Origin: Methylocystis sp.
GTDB taxonomy: Bacteria > Pseudomonadota > Alphaproteobacteria > Rhizobiales > Beijerinckiaceae
DNA length: 64,000 nucleotides
Reading direction: 5' to 3'
Assembly: GCA_020252485.1 (NCBI GenBank)
Contig: JADCCX010000030.1
Span: 110,381-174,380, forward strand
Both the position numbers and the translations under genes were made by a program. This document shows positions 37,992 to 49,000 of the stretch, in pieces; positions within the stretch are counted from its first letter, which is position 1, and every line of letters begins with the position of its first letter. The notes beneath the pieces are model-generated. The model did not search any database. It was not told the DNA's origin and saw only the letters and a list, made by a program, of their open reading frames with translations.

Positions 37992-38360
37992 ATGTCGCAG
38001 ATGCTGCTCAGTGATTATCTGCCGCTGGTGATCTTCATCGGCCTCTCGCTGGTGATCGGGCTGGCGCTTCTGGCCGCCCCCTTCGTCCTGGCCTATCAGA
38101 ACCCCGATCCCGAGAAGCTTTCCGCCTATGAATGCGGCTTCAACGCGTTTGACGATGCGCGGATGAAATTCGATGTGCGCTTCTATCTCGTCGCCATCCT
38201 CTTCATCATCTTCGATCTCGAAGTGGCGTTTCTCTTCCCCTGGGCGGTGGCGCTCAGGGATATCGGCTGGTTCGGCTTCACTTCGATGATGATCTTCCTC
38301 GGCGTGCTGACGGTGGGCTTCATCTATGAATGGCGCAAGGGCGCGCTTGAGTGGGATTGA
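37992..38360 (+). CDS. nuoA: NADH-quinone oxidoreductase subunit A
   Basis: From the ATG at 37992 the product is 122 residues with three TM segments and the NuoA signature [41 protein letters not shown] (shown in family alignments as the loop that contacts the quinone site). It is a membrane-arm subunit of complex I at the head of the nuo operon. A longer start at 37917 adds non-homologous residues. Confidence 0.95.
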   Translation: MSQMLLSDYLPLVIFIGLSLVIGLALLAAPFVLAYQNPDPEKLSAYECGFNAFDDARMKFDVRFYLVAILFIIFDLEVAFLFPWAVALRDIGWFGFTSMMIFLGVLTVGFIYEWRKGALEWD

Positions 38361-38387
38361 TGGGCGGGATAACCGGGAGCTTGATCG

Positions 38388-38969
38388 ATGTCGACCGCAC
38401 TTGACCGCGGCAACGCGCTTGCCGCGCCCGCGCCAAAAGGCCTGCTCGGCCCCGACGGGAAGCCGGTCGGCGCGGCCGACCCGTTCTTCCTCGGCATCAA
38501 CAACGAGTTGGCCGACAAGGGCTTCATCGTCACGGCCACCGACGACCTGATCAACTGGGCGCGCACCGGCTCGCTGATGTGGATGACCTTCGGGCTTGCC
38601 TGCTGCGCGGTGGAGATGATGCAGCTTTCGATGCCGCGCTATGATGTCGAGCGCTTCGGCTTCGCGCCGCGCGCCTCGCCCCGCCAGTCCGACGTGATGA
38701 TCGTCGCGGGCACGCTCACCAACAAGATGGCCCCCGCTCTGCGGAAGGTCTACGACCAGATGCCGGAGCCGCGCTACGTCATCTCCATGGGCTCCTGCGC
38801 CAATGGCGGCGGCTATTATCATTACAGCTATTCCGTCGTGCGCGGCTGCGACCGCATCGTGCCGGTTGATATCTACGTGCCGGGCTGCCCGCCGACGGCG
38901 GAGGCTTTGCTTTACGGCGTGCTGCTGCTGCAGAAGAAGATCCGGCGCACGGGGACGATTGAGAGATAG
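38388..38969 (+). CDS. nuoB: NADH-quinone oxidoreductase subunit B
   Basis: The 193-residue protein holds the N2 cluster ligands: adjacent Cys-Cys in [12 protein letters not shown], a Cys in [12 protein letters not shown] and the Cys in [16 protein letters not shown]2 passes electrons to quinone. It begins 27 bases after nuoA. The first ~30 residues are an Ala/Pro-rich leader that could be cut or could start later. Confidence 0.97.
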   Translation: MSTALDRGNALAAPAPKGLLGPDGKPVGAADPFFLGINNELADKGFIVTATDDLINWARTGSLMWMTFGLACCAVEMMQLSMPRYDVERFGFAPRASPRQSDVMIVAGTLTNKMAPALRKVYDQMPEPRYVISMGSCANGGGYYHYSYSVVRGCDRIVPVDIYVPGCPPTAEALLYGVLLLQKKIRRTGTIER

Positions 38970-39027
38970 GCTGCACGCCGCACGGATTTACCCTACATAG
39001 GGTGAGGGTGACAAAAAGGAGTGACCC

Positions 39028-39252
39028 ATGGCCGAGCCAACGGATATGATCATGCCGATGCTGCGGGAAATGCGGTCCGACGCCGAACAGCGCCATTTGG
39101 AAGTGATTCAGAGGCTGGACAAACTGGAGCAGGCGCAAGTGTCCTTTCGGCATGCGCTCACCGCCGACAGCTTGCTCGGGCGGATGGTGACGGGCGAATT
39201 CGAGGAACGGATCGAAGCGCTTGAAGCGAAGATGAAGAAGTTGGAAGTTTAG
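39028..39252 (+). CDS. Small coiled-coil protein between nuoB and nuoC
   Basis: The 74-residue product is mainly helical and charged: [25 protein letters not shown] and [19 protein letters not shown] have heptad-like patterns around an [17 protein letters not shown] link. No complex I homology is seen. It is preceded by AAAAGGAGTGACC, a clear ribosome site, and its stop lies 2 bases before nuoC. It may be a regulatory or assembly protein, or an unrelated insertion. Confidence 0.65.
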   Translation: MAEPTDMIMPMLREMRSDAEQRHLEVIQRLDKLEQAQVSFRHALTADSLLGRMVTGEFEERIEALEAKMKKLEV

Positions 39253-39254
39253 CT

Positions 39255-39857
39255 GTGACCGAAGCTCTCAACAGCCTCGGCGAGCATTTCGCCGCTGCGA
39301 TCCCCGGCGTCACCGGGTTCGAGACCGCGTTCGGCGAACTGACGCTGCATGCCGATGCGGCAACCATCGTTCAAACCGTCGAGGCCCTGCGCGACGATCC
39401 CAAGGGCCGCTTCATCAATTTCATCGATCTTGCTGGCGCGGATTATCCGGCGCGCGAGCAGCGCTTCGATGTGGTCTATCATTTCCTCAGCCCGCATCTG
39501 AACCAGCGCATCCGCATCAAGATCCAGGCGGACGAGCAGACCTTGGTGCCCTCGATCACCGGGCCGTTTCCCGGCGCCGTCTGGTTCGAGCGCGAGGCCT
39601 ACGACATGTACGGTATCCTCTTTTCGGGCCACCCGGATTTGCGCCGCATCCTCACGGATTACGGCTTCGACGGGCATCCCTTGCGCAAGGATTTTCCGCT
39701 CACCGGCTTCGTCGAGGTGCGTTACGACGACGCGGAAAAGCGCGTGGTCTACGAGCCGGTGAAGCTCAACCAGGAGTTCCGAAATTTCGATTTCTTGACT
39801 CCCTGGGAAGGAACTGACTACACTTTGCCGGGTGATGAGAAATCGGGGGCCCGTTAA
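39255..39857 (+). CDS. nuoC: NADH-quinone oxidoreductase subunit C
   Basis: The 200-residue protein uses a GTG start at 39255. It has [27 protein letters not shown] and [40 protein letters not shown], the NuoC fingerprint (short pieces quoted). It is a peripheral-arm subunit without cofactors. Its stop overlaps the GFA gene start by 1 base (TAATG). Confidence 0.96.
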   Translation: MTEALNSLGEHFAAAIPGVTGFETAFGELTLHADAATIVQTVEALRDDPKGRFINFIDLAGADYPAREQRFDVVYHFLSPHLNQRIRIKIQADEQTLVPSITGPFPGAVWFEREAYDMYGILFSGHPDLRRILTDYGFDGHPLRKDFPLTGFVEVRYDDAEKRVVYEPVKLNQEFRNFDFLTPWEGTDYTLPGDEKSGAR

Positions 39858-40279
39858 TGTCTAGCGACATCAAGAATGGCAGATGTCTCTGTGGCGCTGC
39901 GCGCTTTACAGCGCGGGTGGTGAAGGACCATGCTGCCGCGTGCCACTGCAACATGTGCCGTCGGTGGGCCGGAGGACCGTTCATTGGCGTAGAAGTATCG
40001 GATCTGACCTTCGACAAGGATGCTCAACTGACTGTCTATCGTTCATCCGATTGGGCCGAGCGGATTTCTTGCGCAGCATGCGGAGGCGGGCTTGCATGGC
40101 GCATGCAGGACGGCAGCTTTTCAACTGTTCCGACTGCGGTTTTTGATCCCCCGTTGGAACTTCCACTGGAGCTGGAAATTTACATTGACGAAAAACCTGA
40201 AGGTTACGCTTTTGCGAATGTCCCTCGGCAGATGACGGGCTCCCAAGTCATGAGTGCGTTTCAGGGGAAGCAATCCTGA
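39857..40279 (+). CDS. GFA-family (formaldehyde-activating type) zinc protein inside nuo
   Basis: The 140-residue protein has the GFA fold signatures: CLCGAARF near the N-terminus, [14 protein letters not shown] and a later [14 protein letters not shown], which together supply two zinc sites. Such proteins were described as glutathione-dependent formaldehyde-activating enzymes, though most members have no proven activity. It sits between nuoC and nuoD with 1-base start/stop overlaps on both sides (TAATG and TGATG), so it is translated with complex I genes. Its codon use is more AT-rich than nuoC and nuoD, suggesting a later insertion. Confidence 0.88.
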   Translation: MSSDIKNGRCLCGAARFTARVVKDHAAACHCNMCRRWAGGPFIGVEVSDLTFDKDAQLTVYRSSDWAERISCAACGGGLAWRMQDGSFSTVPTAVFDPPLELPLELEIYIDEKPEGYAFANVPRQMTGSQVMSAFQGKQS

Positions 40280-41472
40280 TGACCGAACAACCCAACCAGC
40301 GCTCCTTCCAGATCAATTTCGGGCCGCAGCATCCGGCGGCCCACGGTGTGCTGCGCCTCGTGCTGGAGCTCGACGGCGAGATTGTCGACCGCGTCGATCC
40401 GCATATCGGCCTCTTGCATCGCGGCACGGAGAAATTGATCGAAGCCAAGACCTATACGCAGGCGATCCCCTATTTCGACCGGCTCGATTATGTGGCGCCG
40501 ATGAACCAAGAGCATGCCTATTGCCTGGCGGTCGAAAAACTTCTCGGCATTTCAGTGCCTTACCGTGGTCAATTGATTCGGGTGCTCTATTCGGAAATCG
40601 GCCGCATCCTCTCGCATCTTCTGAATGTCACCACGCAGGCGCTGGACGTCGGCGCGCTCACGCCGCCGCTCTGGGGCTTCGAGGAGCGCGAGAAATTGAT
40701 GATCTTCTATGAGCGCGCCTCGGGCAGCCGCATGCATGCGGCCTATTTCCGGCCGGGCGGCGTGCATCAGGATCTGCCGCCGAAGCTGGTGGAGGATATC
40801 GCCGCCTGGTGCGACCCTTTCCTGCTGGTGCTGGACGATCTGGATAATCTCTTGACGCCCAACCGCATCTTCAAGCAGCGCAATGTCGATATTGCGCCCG
40901 TTTCGCTGGATGACGCCTGGAAATGGGGCATGTCCGGCGTCATGGTGCGGGGCTCGGGCGCGGCCTGGGATCTGCGCAAGAGCCAGCCTTACGAATGCTA
41001 CGCCGAGATGGATTTCGATATCCCGGTTGGCAAGAACGGCGATTGCTTCGACCGTTATCTCGTCCGCATGGAGGAGATGCGCCAGTCAATCCGCATCATG
41101 CGCCAGTGCTGCGCGAAGCTGCTGTCGCCGGAGGGGCAGGGGCCTGTGTCTTCGAAGGATGGCAAGGTGGTGCCGCCCAAGCGCGGCGAAATGAAGCGCT
41201 CGATGGAGGCGCTGATCCATCATTTCAAGCTCTATACCGAGGGTTACAAGGTGTCGGCTGGCGAGGTTTACGCCGCCGTCGAAGCGCCGAAGGGCGAGTT
41301 TGGCGTCTATCTGGTGTCGGATGGGACCAACAAGCCCTACCGCGCCAAGATCCGCGCGCCGGGCTTCGCGCATCTGCAGGCGATGGTTTTTCTCTGCCGC
41401 GGGCATATGCTGGCGGACGTCAGCGCCATTCTGGGCTCGATTGATATCGTCTTTGGCGAAGTCGACCGGTGA
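40279..41472 (+). CDS. nuoD: NADH-quinone oxidoreductase subunit D
   Basis: The 397-residue protein contains the NuoD motifs [35 protein letters not shown], ELGxxLSHLLN-like [14 protein letters not shown] and the C-terminal [32 protein letters not shown] region (quoted in part). It is the quinone-site 49-kDa homologue and pairs with NuoB. Its start overlaps the GFA gene stop. Confidence 0.97.
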   Translation: MTEQPNQRSFQINFGPQHPAAHGVLRLVLELDGEIVDRVDPHIGLLHRGTEKLIEAKTYTQAIPYFDRLDYVAPMNQEHAYCLAVEKLLGISVPYRGQLIRVLYSEIGRILSHLLNVTTQALDVGALTPPLWGFEEREKLMIFYERASGSRMHAAYFRPGGVHQDLPPKLVEDIAAWCDPFLLVLDDLDNLLTPNRIFKQRNVDIAPVSLDDAWKWGMSGVMVRGSGAAWDLRKSQPYECYAEMDFDIPVGKNGDCFDRYLVRMEEMRQSIRIMRQCCAKLLSPEGQGPVSSKDGKVVPPKRGEMKRSMEALIHHFKLYTEGYKVSAGEVYAAVEAPKGEFGVYLVSDGTNKPYRAKIRAPGFAHLQAMVFLCRGHMLADVSAILGSIDIVFGEVDR

Positions 41473-41521
41473 GACTCTTTTTGTTGAGGCCGGAATGCCG
41501 CCATTTCGAGAGATTTCCATT

Positions 41522-41812
41522 GTGAAAAATCCGTTTGCCGCTGCCGCGATTATCCTGCTCTGCGCCGCCTGTCAGACGGCGACGACGAGCATCAGCGAGA
41601 GCCGCGCCGAAGCGTCGATCCGCAAGTTCTGCCCGGCCTTCCGCAGCGGGCCTTTTGCCGTCGATGGCGCGCGGACCTACGGGACTGAACAGATCACGAC
41701 CTTCAAGAATGCCTCGACCTTCCACTGCCGCTGCATCGCCCGTTCGGCCGAACAGGAGCCGAAGTGCAGCCAGGTCCGCCGCTTCACGCTCGGCAATATT
41801 GAGGAGGGCTGA
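41522..41812 (+). CDS. Small putative lipoprotein between nuoD and nuoE
   Basis: From a GTG at 41522 the product is 96 residues: KNPFAAAAIILLCAACQTATTS gives a short signal with lipobox LCAAC, so it is probably a lipoprotein; an ATG at 41495 is an alternative. The mature part has five Cys and no known domain. It lies in the ~490-base gap between nuoD and nuoE with the same orientation, so it is likely in the nuo transcript without being part of complex I. Confidence 0.55.
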   Translation: MKNPFAAAAIILLCAACQTATTSISESRAEASIRKFCPAFRSGPFAVDGARTYGTEQITTFKNASTFHCRCIARSAEQEPKCSQVRRFTLGNIEEG

Positions 41813-41959
41813 GGAAGGCTTCGCCTTGCCTTCGCTCGCAGAGTGACAAAAGGCGTGGGTCGTCATCTTTCACGCCAACGACCCCGCCATTCGCCCTTGT
41901 GCGCTGCGGCAATGGTGGTAAACCACGCCAAAGACTCTGCATAACTGCGGGAAGCACGT

Positions 41960-42748
41960 ATGTCTGTCCGTCGACTGGCGCCTGATCCGGTGCAGCCGAA
42001 ATCCTTCGCGTTCACGAAGGAGAACGCTGCCTGGGCCAAAACCGTGATCTCCAAGTTTCCTCCCGGCCGGCAGGCTTCGGCGGTGATCGCGCTGTTGTGG
42101 CGGGCGCAGGAGCAGCACGATTACTGGCTGCCGAAGGCGGCCATCGAAACAGTGGGCGAAATGCTGGAGATGCCCACGATCCGCGTTCTCGAAATCGCGA
42201 CTTTCTACTCAATGTTCAACCTCGCTCCTGTGGGGCAACATTTCGTGCAGGTCTGCGGCACGACGCCCTGCCGCCTGCGCGGCGCGGAGAAGATCATCGG
42301 GATTTGCAGGAAAGAGATCGGTGAAGAGCGCCATGTCTCCGACGATGGCGCCTTCGCCTGGCTCGAGGTCGAGTGCCTGGGAGCCTGCTGCAACGCGCCG
42401 ATGGTGCAGATCAACAACGATTTCTACGAGGATCTGGACGAAGAGAACTTCACCCGGCTTCTGTCCGATTTGCGGGCCGGAAAGCCGGTGCGGAAAGGCT
42501 CGCAGACGGGGCGGTCCGCGTCCGAACCGGCCAGGGACCGCAAGACGCTGCAGGACGGCGCTCTTTACGACGGTTCGGCGATCGGCGGCTGGACGAAGGC
42601 TTTCGCCGACCGCGTTAAAAGAGCGGAGGCGGCCCGGAAGGCTGCTGCCGAAGCGGCCGCTCCGCCGCCGACTGCCGCACCGTCTCCGGCCGCGGAGGCG
42701 AAGCCGGCGCGCGCATCCAAAACGCCTGGCAACGGATCGGCGAAGTGA
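41960..42748 (+). CDS. nuoE: NADH-quinone oxidoreductase subunit E
   Basis: The 262-residue protein has the thioredoxin-like [2Fe-2S] subunit pattern: QVCGTTPCRLRGAE for the first Cys pair and VECLGACCNAPMVQIN for the second. The N-terminal helix bundle is normal; the final ~60 residues are an Ala/Pro/Lys-rich tail (AAEAAAPPPTAAPSPAAEAK in part), which is longer than the E. coli protein but usual for many alphaproteobacteria. It forms the N1a cluster site with NuoF. Confidence 0.95.
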   Translation: MSVRRLAPDPVQPKSFAFTKENAAWAKTVISKFPPGRQASAVIALLWRAQEQHDYWLPKAAIETVGEMLEMPTIRVLEIATFYSMFNLAPVGQHFVQVCGTTPCRLRGAEKIIGICRKEIGEERHVSDDGAFAWLEVECLGACCNAPMVQINNDFYEDLDEENFTRLLSDLRAGKPVRKGSQTGRSASEPARDRKTLQDGALYDGSAIGGWTKAFADRVKRAEAARKAAAEAAAPPPTAAPSPAAEAKPARASKTPGNGSAK

Positions 42749-42759
42749 GGGGATGAACC

Positions 42760-44067
42760 ATGCTCGCCGACCGTGACCGCATCTTCACCAATCTCTACGG
42801 ACATCGGGACCCTGGCCTGAAAGCCGCGATCAAGCGCGGCAATTGGGACGGCACGAAGATGCTGCTCGCCATGGGCCGCGACTGGATCATCGAGGAGATG
42901 AAGGCCTCGGCCTTGCGCGGACGCGGCGGCGCCGGTTTCCCGACAGGCCTCAAATGGTCGTTCATGCCCAAGGCGGTGACCGACCGGCCGCATTATCTGG
43001 TGGTCAACGCTGATGAATCGGAGCCCGGCACCTGCAAGGACCGCGAAATCATGCGCAACGATCCGCATCTGCTGGTCGAGGGTTGTCTGCTGGCATCTTT
43101 CGCGATGAGCGCCAATGCCTGCTACATCTATATCCGCGGCGAGTATATCGCCGAGCGCATCGCGCTCCAGAAGGCGATTGACGAGGCCTATGAGGCGAAG
43201 CTGATCGGCAAGGACAACAAGAACGGCTGGCCGTTCGATCTTTATCTCGCCCATGGCGCCGGGGCCTATATCTGCGGCGAGGAAACGGCCCTGCTCGAAA
43301 GCCTGGAAGGCAAGAAGGGCATGCCCCGCATGAAGCCGCCGTTTCCGGCGAATATGGGCCTCTATGGCTGCCCGACCACGGTCAACAACGTTGAATCCAT
43401 CGCTGTCGCGGGCACGATCCTCAGGCGCGGCGCGGCCTGGTTTAAAGGCATCGGCACGCCCAACAACCACGGCACGAAGCTCTTCTGCATCTCGGGCCAC
43501 GTCAATACGCCCTGCAATGTCGAGGAAGCTTTGGGCCTCACCTTCCGCGAATTGATCGACACGCATTGCGGCGGCATCCGCGGCGGCTGGGACAATTTGA
43601 AAGCCGTGATTCCAGGCGGTTCATCGGTGCGGATGGTGCCGGCCGAGCAGATTATCGACACGCCGATGGATTTTGACTCGCTGTCGAAGCTGAAATCCGG
43701 GTTGGGCACGGCGGCGGTCATCGTCATGGACAAGTCCACCGACCTGATCCGCGCCATTGCGCGGATCAGCTATTTCTACAAGCACGAGAGCTGCGGCCAG
43801 TGCACACCCTGCCGCGAAGGCACCGGATGGATGTGGCGCGTCCTGACCCGCATGGCCGAGGGCCGCGCCCAGAAGCGCGAGATCGACATGCTTCTGGATG
43901 TCACGAAACAGGTGGAAGGTCATACGATTTGTGCGCTTGGCGATGCGGCTGCCTGGCCTATTCAAGGGTTGATCAATCATTTCCGCCACGAAATCGAGGC
44001 GAGGATCGATCAATATGCGGCCAATCCGCATGCCGAGCCCGTGAAGATGATGATGGCGGCGGAGTAG
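42760..44067 (+). CDS. nuoF: NADH-quinone oxidoreductase subunit F
   Basis: The 435-residue protein has the NADH/FMN motifs [16 protein letters not shown] and [19 protein letters not shown], plus the N3 cluster segment [16 protein letters not shown] and a later Cys. It oxidises NADH and passes electrons to FMN and the iron-sulfur chain. It begins 11 bases after nuoE. The N-terminus starts at the ATG at 42760 with a nearby GAGGGG ribosome site. Confidence 0.97.
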   Translation: MLADRDRIFTNLYGHRDPGLKAAIKRGNWDGTKMLLAMGRDWIIEEMKASALRGRGGAGFPTGLKWSFMPKAVTDRPHYLVVNADESEPGTCKDREIMRNDPHLLVEGCLLASFAMSANACYIYIRGEYIAERIALQKAIDEAYEAKLIGKDNKNGWPFDLYLAHGAGAYICGEETALLESLEGKKGMPRMKPPFPANMGLYGCPTTVNNVESIAVAGTILRRGAAWFKGIGTPNNHGTKLFCISGHVNTPCNVEEALGLTFRELIDTHCGGIRGGWDNLKAVIPGGSSVRMVPAEQIIDTPMDFDSLSKLKSGLGTAAVIVMDKSTDLIRAIARISYFYKHESCGQCTPCREGTGWMWRVLTRMAEGRAQKREIDMLLDVTKQVEGHTICALGDAAAWPIQGLINHFRHEIEARIDQYAANPHAEPVKMMMAAE

Positions 44068-44106
44068 AAATCGGGACGGGGGTCCACGTTTCGAGGGGTA
44101 GTGGTT

Positions 44107-44706
44107 ATGGTGAAGACGAGGTCTTGGGGAGCGATGGGATTGGCCGGGCTGCTGCTCGCCGGCTGCAATGCCGGCGGTAATCCCTTCGGCAACCCGTTCG
44201 GCAGCCGTTCGCGCCTCGCTGACCAGCAGCAGCCTGTCGTGGCGCAGCCAATGCCAGCATCAGGCGGCCGTCCGTCGGTCGCCATCAATGCGCCGCCCAA
44301 ACGCGTGCAGGATACAATCGTCGCGCGGGCCGAACGGCGCGGCACGACCGTCGTCGGCGCCAACCAGACCGGCGTGACGCTCGAGATCCCGCTTGCGACC
44401 TCATCGCCGGTCGTTGTCCAGCAATGCGGCGAACCGCGCGGAAACCGCACGCTCCGCGTTTATCTGGAAACGCTTCCGGACGGCACGGGTACGATCGTTT
44501 CGGAGGACCGTTACGTCATCGACAACGGCGCGACGAGCTGCCAGCTCTCGCTGACCCAGGCCGATGTGGATGATGCGAACCGGTCGCTGCTCGAGCTCAA
44601 GCAGCAGGCGGAAGGCGCAAGGCCCACACCCGCTGCTTCGAACACGATCATTCCGGGCGACGTGCAGCCCATGAATCCGGGGCGTCCCGTGATTCCGATC
44701 CGATAG
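44107..44706 (+). CDS. Putative lipoprotein between nuoF and nuoG
   Basis: The ATG at 44107 (a GTG at 44101 is possible) gives about 199 residues with a signal peptide ending in LLLAGC, a typical lipobox, followed by a Gly/Asn/Pro-rich linker. The remainder contains a PVVVQQCGEPRGNRTLRVYLE segment and a C-terminal Gln/Glu-rich helix. I do not recognise a family. It sits between nuoF and nuoG in the same orientation, 12 bases before the nuoG ATG, so it should be co-transcribed with complex I genes but likely acts at the envelope. Confidence 0.62.
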   Translation: MVKTRSWGAMGLAGLLLAGCNAGGNPFGNPFGSRSRLADQQQPVVAQPMPASGGRPSVAINAPPKRVQDTIVARAERRGTTVVGANQTGVTLEIPLATSSPVVVQQCGEPRGNRTLRVYLETLPDGTGTIVSEDRYVIDNGATSCQLSLTQADVDDANRSLLELKQQAEGARPTPAASNTIIPGDVQPMNPGRPVIPIR

Positions 44707-44718
44707 GAAGATGTGACG

Positions 44719-46776
44719 ATGACGAAGCTCATCATCGATGGCGTGGAGGTCGACGTTCCGCCGACCTATACGGTGCTGCAGGCCTGCGAGGCGGCCGGCG
44801 CCGAAGTGCCGCGCTTCTGCTTCCACGAGCGGCTGTCGGTGGCGGGCAATTGCCGCATGTGCCTCGTTGAGGTGAAGGGCGGGCCGCCCAAGCCGCAGGC
44901 CTCCTGCGCGATCGGCGTGCGCGATCTGCGCCCCGGCCCCAATGGTGAGCCGCCGGTTGTCTCCACGACTTCGCCGATGGTGAAGAAGGCCCGCGAGGGC
45001 GTGATGGAGTTCCTGCTGATCAACCATCCTCTCGATTGCCCGATCTGCGATCAAGGCGGTGAATGCGATTTGCAGGATCAGGCGATGGCCTATGGCGTCG
45101 ACAATTCCCGCTATTCCGAGAACAAGCGCGCCGTCGAGGACAAATACATCGGTCCGCTGGTGAAGACGACGATGACGCGCTGCATCCATTGCACGCGCTG
45201 CGTCCGCTTCACGCAGGAGGTGGCCGGCGTCGGCGACCTGGGCGCCATCGGGCGCGGCGAGGATATGGAGATCACCACCTATCTCGAGGCGGCGATGTCC
45301 TCCGAGCTGCAGGGGAATGTGGTCGATCTCTGCCCCGTGGGCGCGCTGACCTCGAAACCCTATCAGAACCGCTCGCGCCCCTGGGAATTGACCAAGACCG
45401 AGAGCATCGACGTGATGGATGCCGTCGGCTCCAGCATCCGCGTGGATTCACGCGGCAAGGAGGTTCTCCGCATTCTGCCCCGCGTCAACGAGGCCATCAA
45501 CGAGGAATGGATATCCGACAAGACGCGCCACATCGCCGACGGGTTGAAAACGCAGCGGCTGGACCGGCCTTACATCCGCGAGAACGGCAAGCTCAGGCCG
45601 GCGAGCTGGCCGGAGGCCTTTGCGGCGATCAAGATCCGGATCGATGTGGCGTCGCCGAAGCGCATTGGCGCGATCGGCGGGGCTCTCGCCGGCGTCGAGG
45701 AGCTCTATGCCTTGAAGGCGCTCCTCAACGCGCTTGGCTCGCAGAACACCGACATGCAGGGCAGGGGCGGGCTTGATCCGTCGAAGGGCCGCGCCTCCTA
45801 CATCTTCAACACCACGATCGAGGGCATCGAAGCGGCTGACGCCATCATGATCGTCGGTTCGAATCCGCGCCGGGAAGCGCCGATCCTGAATGCGCGCATC
45901 CGCAAGCGCTCCCTGCGCGGCGGACTTTTAGCAGGTGTTCTGGGAACGAAGGCCGATCTCACCTATGGCTACAATCATCTGGGGACCGATCCCGAGACAT
46001 TGGTGAAACTAGCCGATCATGCGCCGGCTAACAAAGAAAAGCCGATGCTCATCGTCGGCGAAGGCCTGTTCAACCGCCCGGATGGCGCGGCTCTGATGGC
46101 GGCCGCCGCGCGCGCCGCGCTGTCGCTCGGCATCGTCAAGGAAGGCTGGAACGGCTTCAGCGTGCTGCATACGGCGGCGAGCATGGTCGGCGCGCTCGAT
46201 ATCGGCTTCGTGCCGGGCGAGGGTGGCCTTGATGCTGCCGCGATGCTGCAGGGCGGCGTGGATGTGCTGTTCAACCTCGGCGCAGACGAGATTGATGTGC
46301 CCGCCGGCGCTTTCGTCATCTATCAGGGCACGCATGGCGACCGCGGAGCCGAGCGCGCCGATGTGATCCTGCCCGGCGCGGCCTACACCGAAAAGTCCGC
46401 GACCTATGTGAACACGGAAGGCCGCCCGCAATTGACCAACCGCGCGGTCTTTCCGCCGGGAGAGGCGAAGGAGGATTGGGCGATCCTGCGTGCGCTCTCC
46501 GATGTTCTTGGCCGCGCCTTGCCATTCGATAACCTCGCGCAATTGCGTCGGGCGCTTTACGCGGCCTATCCGCATCTCGCCGCCATCGACGCCGTCGAGC
46601 CTGCCGATCCGGCGGCGATCGCCACACTGGCGACGGGCAAGGATACGATCGGCAAGGCGCCGATTACGGAGACCATCGCCGATTTCTACTTGACCAACCC
46701 CATCGCGCGCGCCTCCGCCGTGATGGCGGAATGCTCGTCCCTTGCCCGGGGAACTTTTGCGATGGCGGCGGAGTGA
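44719..46776 (+). CDS. nuoG: NADH-quinone oxidoreductase subunit G
   Basis: From the ATG at 44719 (a GTG two codons earlier also fits) the product is 685 residues. The N-terminal [2Fe-2S] domain has [15 protein letters not shown] and [13 protein letters not shown], followed by [17 protein letters not shown] and [10 protein letters not shown], the N4/N5 ligands, then a molybdopterin-oxidoreductase-like domain. It is the largest peripheral-arm subunit. The last Cys motif of E. coli NuoG (N7) is not obvious, as in many alphaproteobacteria. Confidence 0.96.
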   Translation: MTKLIIDGVEVDVPPTYTVLQACEAAGAEVPRFCFHERLSVAGNCRMCLVEVKGGPPKPQASCAIGVRDLRPGPNGEPPVVSTTSPMVKKAREGVMEFLLINHPLDCPICDQGGECDLQDQAMAYGVDNSRYSENKRAVEDKYIGPLVKTTMTRCIHCTRCVRFTQEVAGVGDLGAIGRGEDMEITTYLEAAMSSELQGNVVDLCPVGALTSKPYQNRSRPWELTKTESIDVMDAVGSSIRVDSRGKEVLRILPRVNEAINEEWISDKTRHIADGLKTQRLDRPYIRENGKLRPASWPEAFAAIKIRIDVASPKRIGAIGGALAGVEELYALKALLNALGSQNTDMQGRGGLDPSKGRASYIFNTTIEGIEAADAIMIVGSNPRREAPILNARIRKRSLRGGLLAGVLGTKADLTYGYNHLGTDPETLVKLADHAPANKEKPMLIVGEGLFNRPDGAALMAAAARAALSLGIVKEGWNGFSVLHTAASMVGALDIGFVPGEGGLDAAAMLQGGVDVLFNLGADEIDVPAGAFVIYQGTHGDRGAERADVILPGAAYTEKSATYVNTEGRPQLTNRAVFPPGEAKEDWAILRALSDVLGRALPFDNLAQLRRALYAAYPHLAAIDAVEPADPAAIATLATGKDTIGKAPITETIADFYLTNPIARASAVMAECSSLARGTFAMAAE

Positions 46777-46784
46777 GGATCGAG

Positions 46785-47846
46785 ATGCCCCTGATCGATA
46801 TCCTCATCCTCGTCGGCACGATCCTCCTGAAAAGCGTGATCCTCGTGGTCGCGCTGCTGATCTTCGTGGCCTATATCCTCTATGCGGACCGCAAGATCTG
46901 GGCGGCGGTCCAGCTGCGGCGCGGTCCCAACGTTGTCGGACCCTGGGGCCTGCTTCAAAGCTTCGCCGACCTGCTGAAATTCTTCCTCAAGGAGCCGACC
47001 ATTCCGGCGGGCGCCAACAAGGGCATCTTCCTTCTGGCCCCTTTGGTGACGGCGGTGCTCGCGCTCTCGGCCTGGGCCGTGATCCCGGTCAATGACGGCT
47101 GGGCGATCGCCGATATCAATGTGGGCATCCTCTATATCTTCGCGATCTCGTCGCTGGGCGTCTATGGCATCATCATGGGCGGCTGGGCTTCAAACTCGAA
47201 ATATCCGTTCCTTGGCGCCCTGCGCTCCGCCGCGCAGATGGTCTCCTACGAGGTGAGCCTCGGCTTCGTGATCATCTGCGTGCTGATGATCGTCGGCTCG
47301 CTGAACCTCAATGACATCATCACGGCGCAGAGGGATTATGGTCTGGCGACGGCCATCGGCCTGCCATGGCTCACGATCCTGAACTGGTACTGGCTGCCGC
47401 TGTTCCCGATGATGGTGATCTTCTTCATCTCGGCGCTTGCGGAGACCAACCGTCCGCCCTTCGACCTGCCGGAAGCGGAATCGGAGCTCGTCGCCGGCTT
47501 CATGTCGGAATATGGCTCCACCCCATACATGATGTTCATGCTGGGCGAGTATATCGCCATCGTCACGATGTGCGCGCTGACGGCCATCCTCTTCCTTGGC
47601 GGCTGGACCTCGCCTGTCGATCTGCCGCCCTTCAACTTTGTGCCGGGCGCCGTGTGGTTCACGCTGAAGGTCTGCTTCGTCTTTTTCTTCTTCTCCATGG
47701 TGAAGGCCTTCGTGCCGCGCTATCGGTATGATCAATTGATGCGGCTCGGCTGGAAAGTTTTCCTGCCGCTCTCGCTTTTCGCCGTCTTCTTTTATGGGCT
47801 CATTCTCCAGATCACCGGCTGGGCCGGTGTGATGGCGGCGCAGTAG
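46785..47846 (+). CDS. nuoH: NADH-quinone oxidoreductase subunit H
   Basis: The 353-residue membrane protein from the ATG at 46785 has about eight TM helices, [35 protein letters not shown] and [25 protein letters not shown] (parts quoted), the two conserved loops that form the quinone entry channel. It links the peripheral and membrane arms. It begins 8 bases after nuoG. Confidence 0.97.
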   Translation: MPLIDILILVGTILLKSVILVVALLIFVAYILYADRKIWAAVQLRRGPNVVGPWGLLQSFADLLKFFLKEPTIPAGANKGIFLLAPLVTAVLALSAWAVIPVNDGWAIADINVGILYIFAISSLGVYGIIMGGWASNSKYPFLGALRSAAQMVSYEVSLGFVIICVLMIVGSLNLNDIITAQRDYGLATAIGLPWLTILNWYWLPLFPMMVIFFISALAETNRPPFDLPEAESELVAGFMSEYGSTPYMMFMLGEYIAIVTMCALTAILFLGGWTSPVDLPPFNFVPGAVWFTLKVCFVFFFFSMVKAFVPRYRYDQLMRLGWKVFLPLSLFAVFFYGLILQITGWAGVMAAQ

Positions 47847-47859
47847 GGAGGCGAAGGCG

Positions 47860-48348
47860 ATGTCACTCTCACAAGCCGCGAACGGCCTGCTCTTGAAGGA
47901 ATTCGTCTCGGCGTTCTTGCTGTCGATGCGCTATTTCTTCAAGCCGAAAGCGACGATCAATTACCCCTTCGAGCGCGGCCAGCTGTCGCCGCGTTTCCGT
48001 GGCGAGCATGCTTTGCGCCGTTATCCCAATGGTGAGGAGCGCTGCATCGCCTGCAAGCTCTGCGAGGCGATCTGCCCGGCGCAGGCGATCACCATCGAGG
48101 CGGGCCCCCGCCGCAATGACGGCACACGCCGCACCACGCGCTACGACATCGACATGACGAAATGCATCTATTGCGGCATGTGCCAGGAGGCCTGCCCGGT
48201 GGATGCCATCGTGGAAGGGCCGAACTACGCTTTCGCGGCGGAAACGCGCGAGGAGCTCTTCTACGACAAGGACAAGCTGCTCGAGAATGGCGCGCGCTGG
48301 GAGCGGGAGATCGCCCGCAACATCGCAGCCGATTCGCCCTACAGATAA
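47860..48348 (+). CDS. nuoI: NADH-quinone oxidoreductase subunit I
   Basis: The 162-residue ferredoxin-like subunit has both [4Fe-4S] motifs: [16 protein letters not shown] and [16 protein letters not shown], binding N6a and N6b. The N-terminus carries an amphipathic helix that contacts the membrane. It starts 13 bases after nuoH with a GGAGG site in the gap. Confidence 0.98.
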   Translation: MSLSQAANGLLLKEFVSAFLLSMRYFFKPKATINYPFERGQLSPRFRGEHALRRYPNGEERCIACKLCEAICPAQAITIEAGPRRNDGTRRTTRYDIDMTKCIYCGMCQEACPVDAIVEGPNYAFAAETREELFYDKDKLLENGARWEREIARNIAADSPYR

Positions 48349-48361
48349 GCAGGCAAACCGG

Positions 48362-48997
48362 ATGAACGCTGTCGCCTTCTTCTTCTACATCTTCGCGGGC
48401 ATCACGCTCGCTTCGGCCCTGATGGTGATCACGGCGCGCAACCCGGTGCATTCCGTGCTCTGGCTGATCCTCGCATTCTTCAACGCGGCGGGGCTCTTCG
48501 TGCTGATGGGGGCCGAGTTCCTGGCGATGATCCTTGTCGTCGTCTATGTCGGCGCGGTGGCGGTGCTGTTCCTCTTCGTCGTCATGATGCTGGACGTCGA
48601 TTTCGTCGAATTGCGGCAGGGCTTCATGCAGAACCTGCCGGTCGGCGCGCTGATTGCCGGGCTTTTCGCCATCGAGCTGGTGCTGGTTGTCGGCGCCTGG
48701 ACGTTCACGCCGGAGGCGCTGAGCCTCAAGCAGGCGGCAGCGGCGCTGCCGCCCGATGCCTTTAACACGCGCGCCCTGGGCCGTGTGCTCTACACGAAAT
48801 ACGTCTACATCTTTCAGGGGGCCGGACTGGTGCTGCTGGTGGCCATGATCGGCGCGATCGTGCTGACCATGCGACCGCCAAGAGCGAATGTGAAGCGGCA
48901 GGATATCGCGAAGCAGAACGCGCGGACGAGGGAGAGCGGCCTGGCGGTGGTGCCGGTGAAGTCCGGCGCGGCTTTGCCAGAGAAAGTGGAGGGCTGA
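48362..48997 (+). CDS. nuoJ: NADH-quinone oxidoreductase subunit J
   Basis: The 211-residue membrane protein from the ATG at 48362 has five TM helices and the conserved ITARNPVHSVLWLILAFFNAAGLFVLMGAEFLAMILVVVYVGAVAVLFLFVVMML region in TM2-TM3 (parts). The C-terminal end is polar. It is the proton-module subunit next to NuoK. Confidence 0.95.
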   Translation: MNAVAFFFYIFAGITLASALMVITARNPVHSVLWLILAFFNAAGLFVLMGAEFLAMILVVVYVGAVAVLFLFVVMMLDVDFVELRQGFMQNLPVGALIAGLFAIELVLVVGAWTFTPEALSLKQAAAALPPDAFNTRALGRVLYTKYVYIFQGAGLVLLVAMIGAIVLTMRPPRANVKRQDIAKQNARTRESGLAVVPVKSGAALPEKVEG

Positions 48998-49000
48998 GGG

